Positions 14,346-22,296 of a DNA stretch of 22,328 bases are shown piece after piece. The notes under the pieces were generated by a model. It did not search any database. It saw nothing but the letters and a program-made list of their open reading frames with translations, and was not told where the DNA came from. The position numbers were made by a program, and so were the translations under genes. The stretch is from JAZLJD01 sp045617725 (GTDB lineage: Bacteria; Bacillota; Clostridia; Lachnospirales; Lachnospiraceae): NCBI GenBank assembly GCA_045617725.1, contig JAZLJD010000024.1, forward strand, positions 1 to 22,328. Direction: 5' to 3'. Position 1 is the stretch's first letter. Every line of letters begins with the position of its first letter.

Positions 14346-14384
14346 AAAAAACTCCCGCATGCTGTATTATACACCATGCGGGAG
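14346..14384 (-). terminator. Intrinsic terminator of the pot operon
   Basis: CTCCCGCATG (14352-14361) and CATGCGGGAG (14375-14384) form a perfect 10-bp stem with a 13-base loop, followed on the minus strand by UUUUUU. It lies 23 bases after the potD stop. The loop contains TATAAT on the minus strand (14366-14371), 45 bases before the next gene's ATG. Confidence 0.9.
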
Positions 14385-14407
14385 CATAAAAACTAATGAA
14401 TTTTTTA

Positions 14408-15466
14408 TTACTTGGCCATTACCTTAATCCAAAGCTCGGAAAGGCGCTTTCTTAAGTATTCGTTATCGGTGAATACTTCGTCTTTTTCATAACCGGTTCT
14501 GGGAATGTAAGCTTCGTTTCCGTAATAATCGCCATCCTCAGCCGTTACCTCATCAAATACCTGCTGATTAACGGTAGTGTAGCCTACTTCCAGTGTATTG
14601 GACATGGAAGCATCGTAGTCGATTACGTAATCCATGAATTTGTAAGCAAGCTCTTCGTTCTGAACGGTCTTGGGAATAACCATTGCATCCACGAAAACGT
14701 TGGTACCGCTCTTGGGAGCGGAGAATCTCATGTCTTCATTCTCGGAAAGAACGTATGCAGCGTCTCCGGAGTACATAAGAGCCAGATCCTTTCTGCCCTG
14801 AGCCATACCGTCAATGCATTCATCGGTTACGGTTACGGGATCCATGGTTGTGATAAGCTGTACAAGCCAGTCGTTGGCAGCCATGATTTCGTCCTCATTC
14901 GAGGTGTTCATGGAGTAGCCGAGAGCCTTTAAGGCAATCATGAAGGAGTCACGCTCGGAGTTATACATGTAGAGCTTTCCGTTATACTTTGTATCCAGGA
15001 AGATATCGTAACCCTTCTCTTCCACCTCGGCGGGGTCTACCACATTTTGGTTGTAAACGATACCTACGATGCCCCAGAAGTACGGAACAGCGTACTCATT
15101 GGCGGGATCGTAATTGTTGTAAGGTGCCTGGCTTAAAGCCGGATTCAGTTTATCAAGATTTGTGAGCTTGCTTTTGTCAAGCTTAATGAGCTGGTCTTCC
15201 TTGATGAGACGCTCAATCATGTAATCGCTGGGGATCAAGATGTCATAGTTGCCGCCTGCCATAAACTTGGCATACATCATTTCGTTGGAATCGAACAGTT
15301 CCACGTCGACCTTGCAGTTGTACATTTTCTCGAAGTTGGGGATTAAATCCTCACTCATGTACTCACCGGGAAGATAGATGGTCAGGGTTTCCTTATTACC
15401 GCAACCTGCAAGTGCTGCCATCATAAGGACAGCCATTGTTAATACAAGTAACTTTACTTTTTTCAT
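14408..15466 (-). CDS. potD: Spermidine/putrescine ABC transporter substrate-binding lipoprotein
   Basis: This 352-residue extracytoplasmic binding protein captures polyamines and delivers them to PotBC. The signal peptide ends in lipobox LAGC (Cys22). The mature part begins TLTIYLPGEYMSEDLIPNFEK, the usual PotD/PotF opening in which the N-terminal strand precedes the first binding lobe. YDILIPSDYMIERL, VPYFWGIVGIVYN and the late FMDYVIDYDAS segment are family features. Aromatic and acidic residues expected to line the polyamine pocket are plentiful (YFWG, SGDAAYVL), but exact substrate choice cannot be read. It is last in the operon, 14 bases after potC, with a strong AAGGAG ribosome binding site and a terminator behind it. 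Confidence 0.93.
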   Translation of the reverse strand: MKKVKLLVLTMAVLMMAALAGCGNKETLTIYLPGEYMSEDLIPNFEKMYNCKVDVELFDSNEMMYAKFMAGGNYDILIPSDYMIERLIKEDQLIKLDKSKLTNLDKLNPALSQAPYNNYDPANEYAVPYFWGIVGIVYNQNVVDPAEVEEKGYDIFLDTKYNGKLYMYNSERDSFMIALKALGYSMNTSNEDEIMAANDWLVQLITTMDPVTVTDECIDGMAQGRKDLALMYSGDAAYVLSENEDMRFSAPKSGTNVFVDAMVIPKTVQNEELAYKFMDYVIDYDASMSNTLEVGYTTVNQQVFDEVTAEDGDYYGNEAYIPRTGYEKDEVFTDNEYLRKRLSELWIKVMAK

Positions 15467-15480
15467 TTTGTTCTCCTTGC

Positions 15481-16287
15481 TTAATCTAAGATATCTTTCT
15501 TTTTTTCATTCTTACGTCTGATAAGCGAAGGAATGACATTCGCAAGAATCAGGGTCACAGTAATGATAACCACAATCAATGTAGAAAGTGCATTGATTGA
15601 AGGGTTCACTCTTCGGGATTCCGTGTAAACCAGAATCGAGATGTTGCTGACGCCGTTACCGGTTACGAAATAACTGATAACAAAATCGTCAAAGGACATC
15701 GTGAAGGCAATCAGCGCGCCGGAAATGATACCGGGAATAATCTGCGGAATGATGACCTTCGTCAGTGCCTGCCAGGGCGTTGCCCCGAGGTCCATGGCCG
15801 CCTCGGCGATGTTCGGATTTAGGGATCGAAGCTTGGGCATAATGGACAGAATCACGTACGGAATACAGAACATGATGTGTGCGAGGAGCATGGTCAGGAA
15901 GCCCTTTCGCACATGTACTGCGGAAAACAGCATAAGTAAGCTGATTGCCGTAACGATTTCAGGATTCATAATGGGAAGCTGATTTACCTGCTCCACCATT
16001 CCCTTCACAACCCTACGGGACTTCGAGAGTCCGACTGCCGTAATCGTTCCGACCACCGTGGAAATAATGGTTGCCAGCACTGCAATTACAATGGTGTAAA
16101 TGAGGGCCTCCATCATGGTGGAGTTATTAAACATCTTCTCATACCATTTCAGCGAAAATCCCGAAAACTTCGTAAGGGACTTGCTTTCATTAAAGGAAAA
16201 AATCATGGTATAGAGAATGGGCGCATAGAGGAAGATGATCGTGAGCGTCATGAAAATCGTGGAAAAAATCTTTTTCTTCTTTTTCAT
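15481..16287 (-). CDS. potC: Spermidine/putrescine ABC transporter permease PotC
   Basis: A 268-residue inner-membrane permease with about six transmembrane segments. It carries the EAA loop that docks on the ATPase (EAAMDLGATPWQALTKVIIP, about residues 167-186) and the PotC-style opening FMTLTIIFLYAPILYTMIFSF in part. It forms the channel with PotB. Its ATG overlaps the potB stop by one base (TAATG), which couples their translation. Confidence 0.94.
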   Translation of the reverse strand: MKKKKKIFSTIFMTLTIIFLYAPILYTMIFSFNESKSLTKFSGFSLKWYEKMFNNSTMMEALIYTIVIAVLATIISTVVGTITAVGLSKSRRVVKGMVEQVNQLPIMNPEIVTAISLLMLFSAVHVRKGFLTMLLAHIMFCIPYVILSIMPKLRSLNPNIAEAAMDLGATPWQALTKVIIPQIIPGIISGALIAFTMSFDDFVISYFVTGNGVSNISILVYTESRRVNPSINALSTLIVVIITVTLILANVIPSLIRRKNEKKKDILD

Positions 16288-17126
16288 TATTTCTGCGCTC
16301 CTTCCGTCACTTCCGACTTGTCTACTTTCTTCGTGATGTACATCGAGATCATGATGATGATGGTCATGATTAACGAGATTGCACTACCGAAGTTCCAGTC
16401 GCCTGCCGTCAGGAATTGTGATTCAATTAAGGTTCCGACCATTACATAGCTTCCGCCGCCCAGCATTCTCGGAATGCAGAAGGAGGATACGGAAGGCAAA
16501 AAAACAAGTGTGATGCCACTGATTACACCGGCCATGGACAAGGGAAGCGTGATCCGCGTAAAGCACTTAAGGGGAGAAGCTCCCAGGTCACTGGCTGCCT
16601 CAATCAGGGAATAATCCATCTTGGTGAGCGAGGTGTAAATCTGAAGAATCATAAACGGCAGGAAGTTATAAACCATACCGAGTACGACCGCAAAATCCGT
16701 ATACAAAAAGGATATGGGGCCGATTCCGAACCATCCGAGTATCGTATTGATTACACCGTCATCCTGCAGAATTCCGGTCCATGCATAGGTACGAACCAGC
16801 ATGTTGATCCAGGTGGGAAGGGTAATCAAAAGAACCCAACGCATCTTAACCTTCTCGGAATAATGTGCGATGATGTAAGCCGTCGGATAACCGAGCAGTA
16901 AACATACAACCGTTGTCTCAATCGCTATAATCAGGGAGCGGCCGAGAACGTTTAAAAAGTCCTTGTCGGTAAGGAACCGTTTGAAATTACTAAGCGAAAA
17001 CATGAATTTGGCTACCGAATTGCCGCCCGTCGTAAATGCATAAAGCAAAATGAGCAGCATCGGAATCACAATCATGATCGTGCTCCATAAAAGATATGGA
17101 TAAACCATCTTACGAAACTGTTTCAT
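16287..17126 (-). CDS. potB: Spermidine/putrescine ABC transporter permease PotB
   Basis: A 279-residue inner-membrane permease with about six transmembrane segments and the EAA loop EAASDLGASPLKCFTRITLP. The segments LPTWINMLVRTYAWTGIL and FLPFMILQIYTSL are typical of PotB. It starts nine bases after the potA stop and is followed by potC with a one-base overlap, giving the usual A-B-C-D order. Confidence 0.94.
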   Translation of the reverse strand: MKQFRKMVYPYLLWSTIMIVIPMLLILLYAFTTGGNSVAKFMFSLSNFKRFLTDKDFLNVLGRSLIIAIETTVVCLLLGYPTAYIIAHYSEKVKMRWVLLITLPTWINMLVRTYAWTGILQDDGVINTILGWFGIGPISFLYTDFAVVLGMVYNFLPFMILQIYTSLTKMDYSLIEAASDLGASPLKCFTRITLPLSMAGVISGITLVFLPSVSSFCIPRMLGGGSYVMVGTLIESQFLTAGDWNFGSAISLIMTIIIMISMYITKKVDKSEVTEGAQK

Positions 17127-17135
17127 CTGCGCCTC

Positions 17136-18707
17136 CTAGAAATTCTGTTTTTCCATGATGTGCAAATCTTCCGGAGCAAACTTCAGTCCGACAACATCGC
17201 CTACATGCGTTTCGTCCGTTGTATCAACCTTATATTCATAACCTTCGGTCCGGAATGTTACGGTATATACACCGGGCTCGATGGTCTTTGGATCAAAATC
17301 ATAAATGACATCGGTAATGGTAACCGGGGAACCGTCCTCGAGGCTCCAGGCACTCGCATTGGCCCAGGTCTTAAGGTCCGTATCAAGGGCGATGGATTCC
17401 TGAATTTCATCCGCGTTCTTAAAGAAGTTCACCGCAAAAATCTCTTCCTCGTACTCCTGGTTCACAACGCGGTTCTCTTCTTCCACGATCATGTCTACCG
17501 TAACGCTCGTACCGCTTGAGGTATGGAAGGTTACCGGATAGGTACCGTATTCCTTGTTTACCTCGTATTCCACTCTGTGAATGGAAATACGCTCTTCGGT
17601 CTCCGGATTCCATGCCTGTGCATCCGCACGAGCGATGATAAACTCATCCGTCAGTTTCTCAAGGTCATGAAGGTCTACAAAGAAGTCATTGGCACTCATC
17701 ATCTCGCCTGCTTCTTCATTGACGATGGGCTTGTCATTGGCCACATTCATCTTAACCGTGATACCGGTACCGTTTTTGGTTTCTACCATGGTTTCATAGT
17801 GCACGCCCTTAAACAGAACGCTCTTTACGACGCCCTTAAGTTTACCGGCTCTCGGGCTTACGATTTCAAGGTCCTCAGGGCGGATAACGACATCCACGGG
17901 CTGGTCCTTGCTAAAGCCTGCATCCACGCATTCAAACAGCTTATCCTCAAAGATAACCTTGTGGTCCTCCACCATGATACCGTCCACGATGTTACTCTCT
18001 CCGATGAAGTTCGCAACATAGCGGTTGACGGGCTCGTTGTAGATATCCATCGGCGTTCCAATCTGCTGAATCTCACCGGCCTTCATAACCACAATCTTGT
18101 CCGACATGGTAAGTGCTTCTTCCTGATCATGCGTTACATAGATGAAGGTAATGCCGACCTCACGCTGGATCTTCTTAAGCTCGTGCTGCATCTCCTTACG
18201 AAGCTTTAAGTCAAGGGCTCCAAGAGGTTCATCGAGAAGCAGAACCTTCGGCTCATTTACCAGGGCTCTCGCTATCGCAACACGCTGCTGCTGACCGCCG
18301 CTCATCTCATTCACGCCACGCTTTCCGTAGTCCTCAAGGCCCACCAGCTTAAGCATACGTGCTACCTTCTGGGCTATAAGGTCTTCGGGCTCCTTCTTGA
18401 TTCGGAGGCCAAAAGCAATGTTGTCATATACATTCATATTCGGAAACAGGGCGTACTTTTGGAACACCGTGTTCAAATCACGCTTATAAGGAGGAACTGC
18501 GGAAATATCCTTGTCCTCAAAGATTACCTGCCCCTGGTCCGGCTCGAGGAAACCGCCCAAAATACGAAGCAGTGTCGTCTTACCGCAACCGGAAGGACCT
18601 AAAAGTGTAACAAACTCATTCTCGTAAATATCCAGATTGATACCCTTAAGTACAAGCTGGCCGTCAAACTCTTTTACAATATTCTGGAACTGAATCAATT
18701 TCTTCAT
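17136..18707 (-). CDS. potA: Spermidine/putrescine ABC transporter ATP-binding protein PotA with duplicated Ig-like insertion
   Basis: PotA powers polyamine import. The ATPase domain (1-235) is complete: Walker A GPSGCGKTT (37-45), signature MSGGQQQR (135-142), Walker B KVLLLDEP (154-161) and switch His193. A TOBE region starts at about 238 (VVIRPEDLEIV; SVLFKGVHYETMVET). The protein is 523 residues, against about 350-380 for the family. Residues about 325-500 hold two similar ~83-residue copies, each with VNxE, AxxFF, an A-x-A-W motif and a YPVTF/YTVTF strand (328-410 and 414-497), resembling Ig-like (DUF5011-type) modules. After them the last TOBE strand resumes (HVGDVVGLKFAPEDLHIME). The extra part is therefore an insertion within the TOBE domain, not a tail. 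RBS AAAGGAGA precedes the ATG; it is second in the operon, 12 bases after the regulator. Confidence 0.93.
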   Translation of the reverse strand: MKKLIQFQNIVKEFDGQLVLKGINLDIYENEFVTLLGPSGCGKTTLLRILGGFLEPDQGQVIFEDKDISAVPPYKRDLNTVFQKYALFPNMNVYDNIAFGLRIKKEPEDLIAQKVARMLKLVGLEDYGKRGVNEMSGGQQQRVAIARALVNEPKVLLLDEPLGALDLKLRKEMQHELKKIQREVGITFIYVTHDQEEALTMSDKIVVMKAGEIQQIGTPMDIYNEPVNRYVANFIGESNIVDGIMVEDHKVIFEDKLFECVDAGFSKDQPVDVVIRPEDLEIVSPRAGKLKGVVKSVLFKGVHYETMVETKNGTGITVKMNVANDKPIVNEEAGEMMSANDFFVDLHDLEKLTDEFIIARADAQAWNPETEERISIHRVEYEVNKEYGTYPVTFHTSSGTSVTVDMIVEEENRVVNQEYEEEIFAVNFFKNADEIQESIALDTDLKTWANASAWSLEDGSPVTITDVIYDFDPKTIEPGVYTVTFRTEGYEYKVDTTDETHVGDVVGLKFAPEDLHIMEKQNF

Positions 18708-18719
18708 ATCGGTTCTCCT

Positions 18720-19268
18720 TTAGAATGATGGCGGCGTTGAAATCCAGAGAATCACCGCTTTTGTTTGAGAATTATTTCTGATTGCATGTCGTTTATTGGC
18801 TACAAAGTAGAAGGATTCTCCTTTTCCTACCTTAAGCTCCTGCTTCCCAAGTTCTAAAACAATGGAGCCCTGCAGGACATAGCCGAATTCCTCCCCTTCG
18901 TGGGACTTGTCAAGCGGCGTCCGGCCGCCCACCTCGAGTTCCATTCGAACGGGTTCCATCATACAGTCCTGGGCATCACTTATGAGCCATCGCATGGAAC
19001 AGCCATTCTCGTCATCCGTCTTCGTGATGTAATCTTCCTTCCCGTAGACGACTTTCTCTTTCGATTCCTCTTCAAAAAAAACGGCAGGACTTACGCCAAG
19101 GCATCTTGCGATATCAATCAGCGTCACCAAAGAAGGATCCGTTAAATCATTCTCCAGCTGGCTGATAAACCCCTTAGTAAGCTCCACCCTGTCAGCAAGT
19201 TCCTGCTGAGTCAGTCCGTATCGATCCCGTAAATCCCGGATCTTCGAACCCAGTTTTAATTCGCTCAT
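18720..19268 (-). CDS. XRE-family regulator with cupin sensor domain
   Basis: A 182-residue cytoplasmic regulator. The HTH occupies residues 7-62 (LRDRYGLTQQELADRVELTKGFISQLEN), and the C-terminal cupin barrel (about 105-178) shows EGEEFGYVLQGSIVLELG and the closing KRHAIRNNSQTKAVILWI. Proteins of this build beside potABCD (PuuR-like) sense polyamines or related ligands and control the transporter; that role is inferred from context. Its start has AGAGG five bases before the ATG. It is the first gene of the operon, with a consensus promoter and AGTTAA-type repeats in its leader that are natural autoregulatory operator candidates. Confidence 0.93.
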   Translation of the reverse strand: MSELKLGSKIRDLRDRYGLTQQELADRVELTKGFISQLENDLTDPSLVTLIDIARCLGVSPAVFFEEESKEKVVYGKEDYITKTDDENGCSMRWLISDAQDCMMEPVRMELEVGGRTPLDKSHEGEEFGYVLQGSIVLELGKQELKVGKGESFYFVANKRHAIRNNSQTKAVILWISTPPSF

Positions 19269-19281
19269 AACAACCTCTCGA

Positions 19282-19310
19282 AAGTTAAGTAATAGTTAAC
19301 TCAAAGTTTA
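19282..19310. promoter_or_regulatory. Candidate operator repeats for the XRE-cupin regulator
   Basis: AGTTAA (19283-19288) and TTAACT (19296-19301) form an inverted repeat around seven bases. The second arm lies in the perfect palindrome AGTTAACT (19294-19301), and a related AAAGTTTA follows (19303-19310). All sit 15-45 bases after the predicted start site, where a bound repressor would act as a roadblock. Confidence 0.45.
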
Positions 19311-19332
19311 GCAATTGTAAGCACTGAGAAAT

Positions 19333-19360
19333 ATTATATAGATATCGTTTTTCTTGTCAA
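19333..19360 (-). promoter_or_regulatory. Consensus promoter of the regulator-potABCD operon
   Basis: The minus strand carries a perfect TTGACA (19355-19360), a 16-base spacer and a perfect TATAAT (19333-19338). Two consensus hexamers imply high basal strength, consistent with control by repression. The predicted start is near 19326, giving a leader of about 58 bases. Confidence 0.85.
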
Positions 19361-19371
19361 TAGAATTCCGT

Positions 19372-19410
19372 AAAAAAAAGCAGAGAATAACTGTATCGTT
19401 ATTCTCTGCT
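19372..19410 (-). terminator. Intrinsic terminator after the Mrp gene
   Basis: GCAGAGAATAAC (19380-19391) and GTTATTCTCTGC (19398-19409) form a perfect 12-bp stem with a six-base loop, extended by one A-U pair, then eight U on the minus strand. It insulates the kinase-Mrp transcript from the pot promoter 12 bases further on. Confidence 0.93.
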
Positions 19411-19426
19411 CTTTAGCCTAAATCAC

Positions 19427-20248
19427 TTAAAGTACCATCTTTACGAGTTCATCGGCCTCCGCCATCGTGTACTCTTCAATCTTTCCTGCATCCACAAGTT
19501 CAGCGAGATGCGGGTCAATCGGAAGGGAAAGACTGTGCTTTACATCCATGCTTTCCGCCAGTTTTTTTATGTCGCTGTTGCCAAAAATAAAGTGCTTCTC
19601 ATGGCAGTTCGGACACTCGTAGTATGCCATATTCTGCACGATACCGAGTACCGGAATATCCATCATGGCTGCCATCTTCACGGCTTTCTCCACAATCATG
19701 CCGACAAGATCCTGCGGGCTGGTTACTACGATGATGCCTTCAACGGGAAGCGACTGAAACACGGTAAGCGGAATATCTCCGGTTCCGGGCGGCATATCGA
19801 CAAACATATAGTCCACATCCTCCCAGATAAATTCACTGAAGAACTGCTTTACACAGCCTGCCAGTACAGGTCCACGCCAGATAACCGGATCGGTTTCATT
19901 ATTCAGAAGGAAGTTCACGGAAATCATCTGAATACCGCTTTCCGTCTTCATGGTCGGAATGCCGGCCTCGCTGCCTTCCTTAATCGTTCCCGAAAGACCG
20001 AATGCCTTCGGTGCGGAGGGTCCGGTAATATCTGCGTCCAGAATGGCGCTATTATAGCCTCTTTTGTTCATATTGGAAGCCAATAAGGCGGTTACAAGGC
20101 TCTTGCCGACACCACCCTTACCACTGACTACGGCGATAACATGCTTAACGCTTGATGCCGCATTCAGATGTGCTCTAAAATCCATAGGTTCTGTTCGATC
20201 CCCGCACTCGGATGCGCAGTTTGAACAGTCATGTGTACACTCGCTCAT
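19427..20248 (-). CDS. mrp: Mrp/NBP35-type iron-sulfur carrier ATPase
   Basis: A cytoplasmic P-loop ATPase that binds a Fe-S cluster and hands it to target proteins. The deviant Walker A is SGKGGVGKS near residue 42, and DADITGPSAPKAFGL and DMPPGTGD are the family switch and Walker B segments. The C-terminal CPNC is the bridging cluster site. The N-terminus has four cysteines (4, 8, 11, 15), an NBP35-like extra cluster motif. I choose the ATG at 20248 (273 residues): GGAGG lies five bases before it, whereas the in-frame TTG at 20260 falls inside that ribosome binding site. It follows the kinase gene by 51 bases, with no clear terminator between. Confidence 0.95.
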   Translation of the reverse strand: MSECTHDCSNCASECGDRTEPMDFRAHLNAASSVKHVIAVVSGKGGVGKSLVTALLASNMNKRGYNSAILDADITGPSAPKAFGLSGTIKEGSEAGIPTMKTESGIQMISVNFLLNNETDPVIWRGPVLAGCVKQFFSEFIWEDVDYMFVDMPPGTGDIPLTVFQSLPVEGIIVVTSPQDLVGMIVEKAVKMAAMMDIPVLGIVQNMAYYECPNCHEKHFIFGNSDIKKLAESMDVKHSLSLPIDPHLAELVDAGKIEEYTMAEADELVKMVL

Positions 20249-20299
20249 TTTTACCTCCAAAACATTATCTTGTACGAATGAAAGAATAGCACATTTCTT

Positions 20300-21493
20300 C
20301 TATTTCATCAAAGGAATTACAACCTCAAAGATTTTAACCCTGTTATGCTTTTCGACATCCCTGAATTGTATAAGGCGGATTCTGCCACCATGCATCTCCA
20401 CGAGCTTCTTGGAAATAGAAAGCCCCAGGCCGTTTCCGGTTCCGGACTGCCGGCTCTTGTCACCGCGGACAAACGGCTCGAACAGATGCAGTGCATCCTC
20501 CGTCGGAATCCGAACGCCCTTGTCCGAGATTTCGAGGCAGGCCTGATTGTTTTGGGCATATAATTTGACAAAAACCTCCGTGCCTGAATTGTTATGTTTC
20601 ACGGTATTGGTCAAAAGGTTACAAATCACACGTTTCAGCTGCATACTGTCCGCATTGACATACACGGCTGCATCGGAAATATCCAGTTCAAGCGACATAT
20701 TCTTACTCTCGAAATCCGCATACAGTTCGGCTACGCATTCCCTTGTAAGCTCCGCCATATCAAGCTTTGCCATATTCAGTACATATCCCTTTGAATCCAG
20801 CTTTACATACTCAAACAGCAGCGTGACCAGCTCACTGACATGCATGGATTTGTTATAAACGGATTCAAGATATGTCTGTCTGTCCTCTTCTCCGATGGTG
20901 CCGTCCGAAAGGGCCTTCGAGAACCCGACAATGCTCGTAATCGGGGTTTTGATATCATGCGTAATGTCGGAAAGAAGCAGGTTCCGTTGCTTCTCAAATT
21001 CTTTTTCGCGCGCGATCCGTTCCTTCTCGACCTGCTTCACCTTCTCGTCCACATGCCGGGAATACGCGATGGCCCCAAGTACATAAGGAAGCACCCACAC
21101 AAGCAGGAGCAGTAGGAAAAAAATAACGATTTTCAAGGAAAAAAGGCCCAGCTTTTCATCTTCCAGTTGCTCATTGATTCGAATAATCGTAGCACGGAAT
21201 TCATTGTCAAAAAAGCCGGACTGATTACCATCGCCCATCAGGAATTCCAAGGCACCGCTCCACCCCGAAAACCTTCGGAAAATAACAACCAAAAGGCAGG
21301 TAAGAAAGATCTGCAGGGCTTCTCCGACTGACTTTCCGCTCAAAAGGCCATTCAGATTCATAATGTCCTCAAGCCCCGGAAGAATCAAAGAACGCATGCA
21401 CAGATTCAGGAGTGACTGACAAATCAATATAACGAACAGGGTTAAAAGGAACCGGCCCACAAGGTATTTTCTTAACTCATTCCGATTTTCCAT
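20300..21493 (-). CDS. Membrane sensor histidine kinase
   Basis: A 397-residue kinase paired with the response regulator just upstream. Membrane segments lie at about 12-35 and 118-145 with an additional hydrophobic stretch at 58-72, enclosing an extracytoplasmic loop. The dimerisation domain carries the phosphoacceptor His179 in SDITHDIKTPITSIVGF. The ATPase domain shows the N box (CNLLTNTVKHNN, 291-302), G1 box (DKGVRIP, 324-330), F box (LFEPFVRGD) and G2 box (GTGNGLGL). The G1 box has Arg328 where the consensus DxGxG has a second glycine, a single-base change from GGG to CGG. The signal is not evident. It starts four bases after the regulator stop. Confidence 0.93.
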   Translation of the reverse strand: MENRNELRKYLVGRFLLTLFVILICQSLLNLCMRSLILPGLEDIMNLNGLLSGKSVGEALQIFLTCLLVVIFRRFSGWSGALEFLMGDGNQSGFFDNEFRATIIRINEQLEDEKLGLFSLKIVIFFLLLLLVWVLPYVLGAIAYSRHVDEKVKQVEKERIAREKEFEKQRNLLLSDITHDIKTPITSIVGFSKALSDGTIGEEDRQTYLESVYNKSMHVSELVTLLFEYVKLDSKGYVLNMAKLDMAELTRECVAELYADFESKNMSLELDISDAAVYVNADSMQLKRVICNLLTNTVKHNNSGTEVFVKLYAQNNQACLEISDKGVRIPTEDALHLFEPFVRGDKSRQSGTGNGLGLSISKKLVEMHGGRIRLIQFRDVEKHNRVKIFEVVIPLMK

Positions 21494-21496
21494 AAA

Positions 21497-22180
21497 CTAT
21501 TTCTCCAAACGGTATCCAAGGCCTCGGATGGTCTTGATGTACTCGTGCTCTTCGTCATCGATTTTGGCTCTGAGCTTTGAGATGCATACCATGATGTTAT
21601 TATCCGCTACGATGTAATCTTCTTCCCAGCCGGATTCAAAAATCTGCTGCTTCGTGAACACCTTTCCGGGGTTCTCCATAAACAGTTTCAAAATTCGGTA
21701 CTCAACGCCGGTAAGCTCAAGCGGAACGTCCTTTTTGTAAATCGTGCAGCCCTCTGAATCAAGTCGTAAGTCACGCACAACCACGGACGGGGCACTGAGC
21801 TTTCCTGAACCCAAAGCATAGAAACGACGTATGCAGGAATTAATTCTTGCCATTGCAACAAGCGGATTAAAAGGCTTGGCAATGTAATCATCGGCGCCCA
21901 GATCGAGACCCAAAATCTTGTCTTCGTCCTGCCCTTTTGCAGAAATCATAATGACCGGAATATTACTGTCCGCACGCATCTTCTGAATTACCTGGTAGCC
22001 GGTAAGCCCGGGCATCATAACGTCTAGCAGCACAAGGCCTATATCACCGCCCCGAATGAAGGACAATGCTTTTTCGCCGTTATCGGCCTCTACCACTTCA
22101 TAGCCATCCTTCTCAAGATAAAGGCGAAGAAGCTGCCTGATTTCCGCCTCGTCATCCGCAATGAGCACTCTGTATTTCAT
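21497..22180 (-). CDS. OmpR/PhoB-family response regulator
   Basis: A 227-residue two-domain regulator. The receiver has the acidic pair at 9-10, the phosphoacceptor Asp53 in LLDVMMPGLTG, Ser80 and Lys102 (AKPFNP). The C-terminal winged helix shows LELTGVEYRILKLFMENPGKVFTKQQIFE in part and ends with IKTIRGLGYRLE. Overall it resembles VanR/KdpE-type regulators, whose kinases often respond to envelope or ion stress, but the target cannot be read. RBS GAGGAG (22191-22196) lies ten bases before the ATG, and five bases beyond that a stable hairpin occupies the leader. Confidence 0.95.
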   Translation of the reverse strand: MKYRVLIADDEAEIRQLLRLYLEKDGYEVVEADNGEKALSFIRGGDIGLVLLDVMMPGLTGYQVIQKMRADSNIPVIMISAKGQDEDKILGLDLGADDYIAKPFNPLVAMARINSCIRRFYALGSGKLSAPSVVVRDLRLDSEGCTIYKKDVPLELTGVEYRILKLFMENPGKVFTKQQIFESGWEEDYIVADNNIMVCISKLRAKIDDEEHEYIKTIRGLGYRLEK

Positions 22181-22200
22181 GAACCGAATTCTCCTCGTAT

Positions 22201-22247
22201 GATAAGTTTTGTAGACCTCCTATAGAGGCTACTGACTTATCTTTTTT
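22201..22247. promoter_or_regulatory. Long hairpin next to the response regulator RBS; terminator-shaped on plus strand
   Basis: GATAAGT (22201-22207) pairs with ACTTATC (22235-22241). Inside, GTAG/CTAC and CCTC/GAGG stems close a five-base loop, about 15 bp in all. On the plus strand it is followed by six T (22242-22247), the shape of an intrinsic terminator, although no plus-strand gene leads into it. On the minus strand it lies in the leader of the response regulator, four bases from the ribosome binding site. Confidence 0.5.
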
Positions 22248-22251
22248 GTTG

Positions 22252-22296
22252 TGTAGATATTGAATACCTTGCTGGATATTCAAATTAATATCTACA
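22252..22296. repeat. Second large inverted repeat in the regulator leader
   Basis: TGTAGATATT (22252-22261) and AATATCTACA (22287-22296) are perfect 10-bp arms. Inside them GAATA (22262-22266) pairs with TATTC (22277-22281), leaving a five-base bulge. Neither strand has a U-run directly after it, so it is not a simple terminator. A GATAAGT copy at 22302-22308 can also pair with 22235-22241. Confidence 0.55.

Noticed and set aside
17523..18209. 228-codon plus-strand open frame
   Set aside because: It is antisense to potA, with no family features.
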